A DNA stretch of 7,837 bases from Geobacter sp. UBA1603 (GTDB lineage: Bacteria > Desulfobacterota > Desulfuromonadia > Geobacterales > Pseudopelobacteraceae), in contig DCNF01000034.1 in assembly GCA_002322035.1 (NCBI GenBank), positions 3,268 to 11,104 on the forward strand, given 5' to 3'. The position numbers and the translations under genes were made by a program. This document shows, one piece after another, positions 6,286 through 7,837 of the stretch. Positions within the stretch are counted from its first letter, which is position 1; every line of letters starts with the position of its first letter. The notes under the pieces were generated by a model, which had not been told where the DNA came from, made no database searches, and saw only the letters and a list, made by a program, of their open reading frames with translations.

Positions 6286-7837
6286 ATGGCACAGATTACA
6301 CGGGCACTGATAAGCGTCTCCGACAAGACCGGTATCATCGAATTTTCCCGAGCACTGGCAGCCTGCGGCGTTGAAATTCTTTCAACAGGCGGCACAGCCG
6401 CGCTGCTGCGTCAGGCCGGACTGAACGTCAAGGATGTTTCCGAGTTCACCGGTTTTCCCGAAATGCTCGACGGCCGGGTCAAAACCCTGCACCCGAAAGT
6501 GCACGGCGGACTGCTGGGCATGCGTTCCAACCCGGAGCATGTCGCCATGATGCAAGAACACGGAATTGAGCGGATCGACATGGTAGTGGTGAACCTCTAC
6601 CCCTTCGAAGCCACAGTTGCCAAGCCGGACTGCCGGCTGGAAGATGCCATCGAAAATATTGATATCGGCGGGCCGACCATGCTCCGCTCGGCAGCCAAAA
6701 ACCATCAGGACGTGACGGTCCTGGTCGATGCGGCTGACTACGGCAGGGTTCTGGAGGAAATCAGAACCACGGGCGGGATTTCCCCGGCAACAAACTTCGG
6801 GCTTGCCGTCAAGGTGTTCCAGCACACAGCCGCCTACGACGGGGCCATATCCAACTACCTTGGCGCCCGGCTCGGAGACCAGGTCGAGCCGTATCCGGCG
6901 ACGTTTTCTCTCCAGGTCACTAAAGTCCAGGACCTGCGCTATGGGGAAAACCCCCAGCAGACAGCAGCGTTTTATGTGGAGAAAAATGTTTCCGAGCCGT
7001 GCGTGTCAACGGCTGTCCAGCTACAGGGCAAAGAGCTTTCCTTCAACAACATCATCGACCTTGATGCGGCTATCGAGACGGTCAAGGAGTTCGAACAGAG
7101 TGCCGCCGTGATCATCAAGCACACCAACCCCTGCGGTGCCGCTCTGGCCGACTCACCCCTGACCGCCTATCTCAAAGCCCGCGAGTGCGATCCTGTATCG
7201 GCTTTCGGCGGCATCGTCGGATTCAACCGTCAGGTGGATGGCGACACGGCCCGGGAATTGACCTCTACCTTCCTGGAGGCGGTTATCGCGCCAGGATACA
7301 CCGAAGAAGCGCTTGCCATTTTCACTGCAAAGAAAAATGTCAGGGTCATGCAGGTCCCGCTTCTGGAGAGCCCCCCCCAAGGGGGGATCGACTTAAAAAA
7401 AGTCACCGGAGGCCTGTTGGTTCAAAGCCGTGATCTCGGCATGGTCAAGGCGGCCGACTGCCGGGTGGTGACCGAGCGCACCCCCAGCTCATCGGAATTC
7501 GAAGCGCTCGACTTTGCCTGGAGAGTCTGCAAACATGTAAAATCCAACGCGATCGTCTTTTCAAGCAGGGACCAGACCGTCGGGATCGGCGCCGGCCAGA
7601 TGTCACGGGTCGATTCGTCCCGGATCGCTGTTCAGAAAGCGCTGCTGCCCACACGGGGAACCGTGCTGGCCTCTGATGCTTTTTTTCCTTTCCGGGACGG
7701 AGTTGATGCGGCGGTCGAGGCAGGGGTGACGGCGATCATCCAGCCCGGCGGCAGTGTTCGTGACGAAGAGGTCATCAAAGCCGCCAATGAACACGGCATC
7801 GCCATGGTGTTCACCGGCATGCGGCATTTCCGGCACT
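6286..7837 (+). CDS. purH: Bifunctional AICAR formyltransferase / IMP cyclohydrolase PurH (stop codon just outside window)
   Basis: PurH carries out the last two steps of purine synthesis: AICAR is formylated with 10-formyl-tetrahydrofolate, and FAICAR is cyclised to IMP. All 517 codons up to the edge are open and the final base, T, would begin the stop codon. The usual length is about 510-530 residues, so the protein is essentially complete. The N-terminal cyclohydrolase (MGS-like) domain shows [10 protein letters not shown] (7-16), ILSTGGTA (31-38), [13 protein letters not shown] (63-75) and [17 protein letters not shown] (124-140). The transformylase domain shows [14 protein letters not shown] (217-230), [13 protein letters not shown] (250-262), the catalytic K278-H279 in [21 protein letters not shown] (305-314), KSNAIVF (419-425), [11 protein letters not shown] (434-444), [11 protein letters not shown] (462-472) and [12 protein letters not shown] (484-495). 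It follows the ASKHA gene after 63 bp. Confidence 0.98.
   Translation, partial: MAQITRALISVSDKTGIIEFSRALAACGVEILSTGGTAALLRQAGLNVKDVSEFTGFPEMLDGRVKTLHPKVHGGLLGMRSNPEHVAMMQEHGIERIDMVVVNLYPFEATVAKPDCRLEDAIENIDIGGPTMLRSAAKNHQDVTVLVDAADYGRVLEEIRTTGGISPATNFGLAVKVFQHTAAYDGAISNYLGARLGDQVEPYPATFSLQVTKVQDLRYGENPQQTAAFYVEKNVSEPCVSTAVQLQGKELSFNNIIDLDAAIETVKEFEQSAAVIIKHTNPCGAALADSPLTAYLKARECDPVSAFGGIVGFNRQVDGDTARELTSTFLEAVIAPGYTEEALAIFTAKKNVRVMQVPLLESPPQGGIDLKKVTGGLLVQSRDLGMVKAADCRVVTERTPSSSEFEALDFAWRVCKHVKSNAIVFSSRDQTVGIGAGQMSRVDSSRIAVQKALLPTRGTVLASDAFFPFRDGVDAAVEAGVTAIIQPGGSVRDEEVIKAANEHGIAMVFTGMRHFRH
7371..7386 (+). repeat. C8-AA-G6 inverted repeat inside purH
   Basis: Eight C, two A and six G in a row, encoding the SPPQGG stretch of PurH (residues 362-367). 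Six C-G pairs could form over a very short loop. The frame is intact across it. It falls in a surface-loop-like, poorly conserved part between VRVMQVPLL and VTGGLLVQ. Confidence 0.75.

Noticed and set aside
1..7837. Mobile elements, CRISPR arrays, tRNA or rRNA genes, defence genes
   Set aside because: None seen on either strand. Nearly every base is covered by recognised biosynthetic genes or their leaders.

Overview
The window reads as an ordinary GC-rich bacterial chromosome segment made of biosynthetic and cofactor genes. The protein features (short-form ThiC, fused ThiE-ThiD, a selenocysteine-containing SelD, a RACE-like ASKHA protein and PurH) fit an anaerobic, selenium-using member of the Desulfuromonadota (Geobacter/Desulfuromonas/Pelobacter type). 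That placement is inferred from gene content and remembered family patterns, not from a search. I see no mobile element, CRISPR array, rRNA or tRNA.

Left half, minus strand (1-2650): a thiamine unit read right to left. A sigma-70-like promoter (2622-2650) is followed by a TPP riboswitch aptamer (2513-2608), a mutually exclusive antiterminator/terminator pair (2466-2521), thiED (972-2444) and thiC (1-923, running off the left edge). ThiC makes HMP phosphate from the purine intermediate AIR. The ThiD domain phosphorylates it, and the ThiE domain joins it to the thiazole moiety to give thiamine phosphate. The leader is built to shut the unit off by transcription termination when thiamine pyrophosphate is plentiful.

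Right half, plus strand (about 2687-7837): a divergent unit with a candidate promoter 36 bp from the thi -35 box, then alr (2784-3923), selD (3920-4948), an ASKHA-domain protein (4948-6222) and purH (6286 to the right edge, complete except for its stop codon). alr/selD overlap by 4 bp and selD/ASKHA by 1 bp, so these three are probably translationally coupled. purH follows after 63 bp with its own ribosome binding site.

The features that simple annotation would miss or mis-start are: (1) selD has an in-frame TGA at codon 13, at the position of the catalytic Cys, followed by a bacterial SECIS-like hairpin, so SelD is itself a selenoprotein and a naive caller would start it about 37 codons late; (2) the riboswitch leader contains an apparent open extension of thiED that is not coding; (3) the ASKHA protein has the ATPase part of corrinoid-reactivating (RACE/RACo) proteins without the usual N-terminal [2Fe-2S] domain, and its partner is unknown. 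I found nothing that amounts to a wholly new system; the ASKHA protein coupled to selD is the least explained element.
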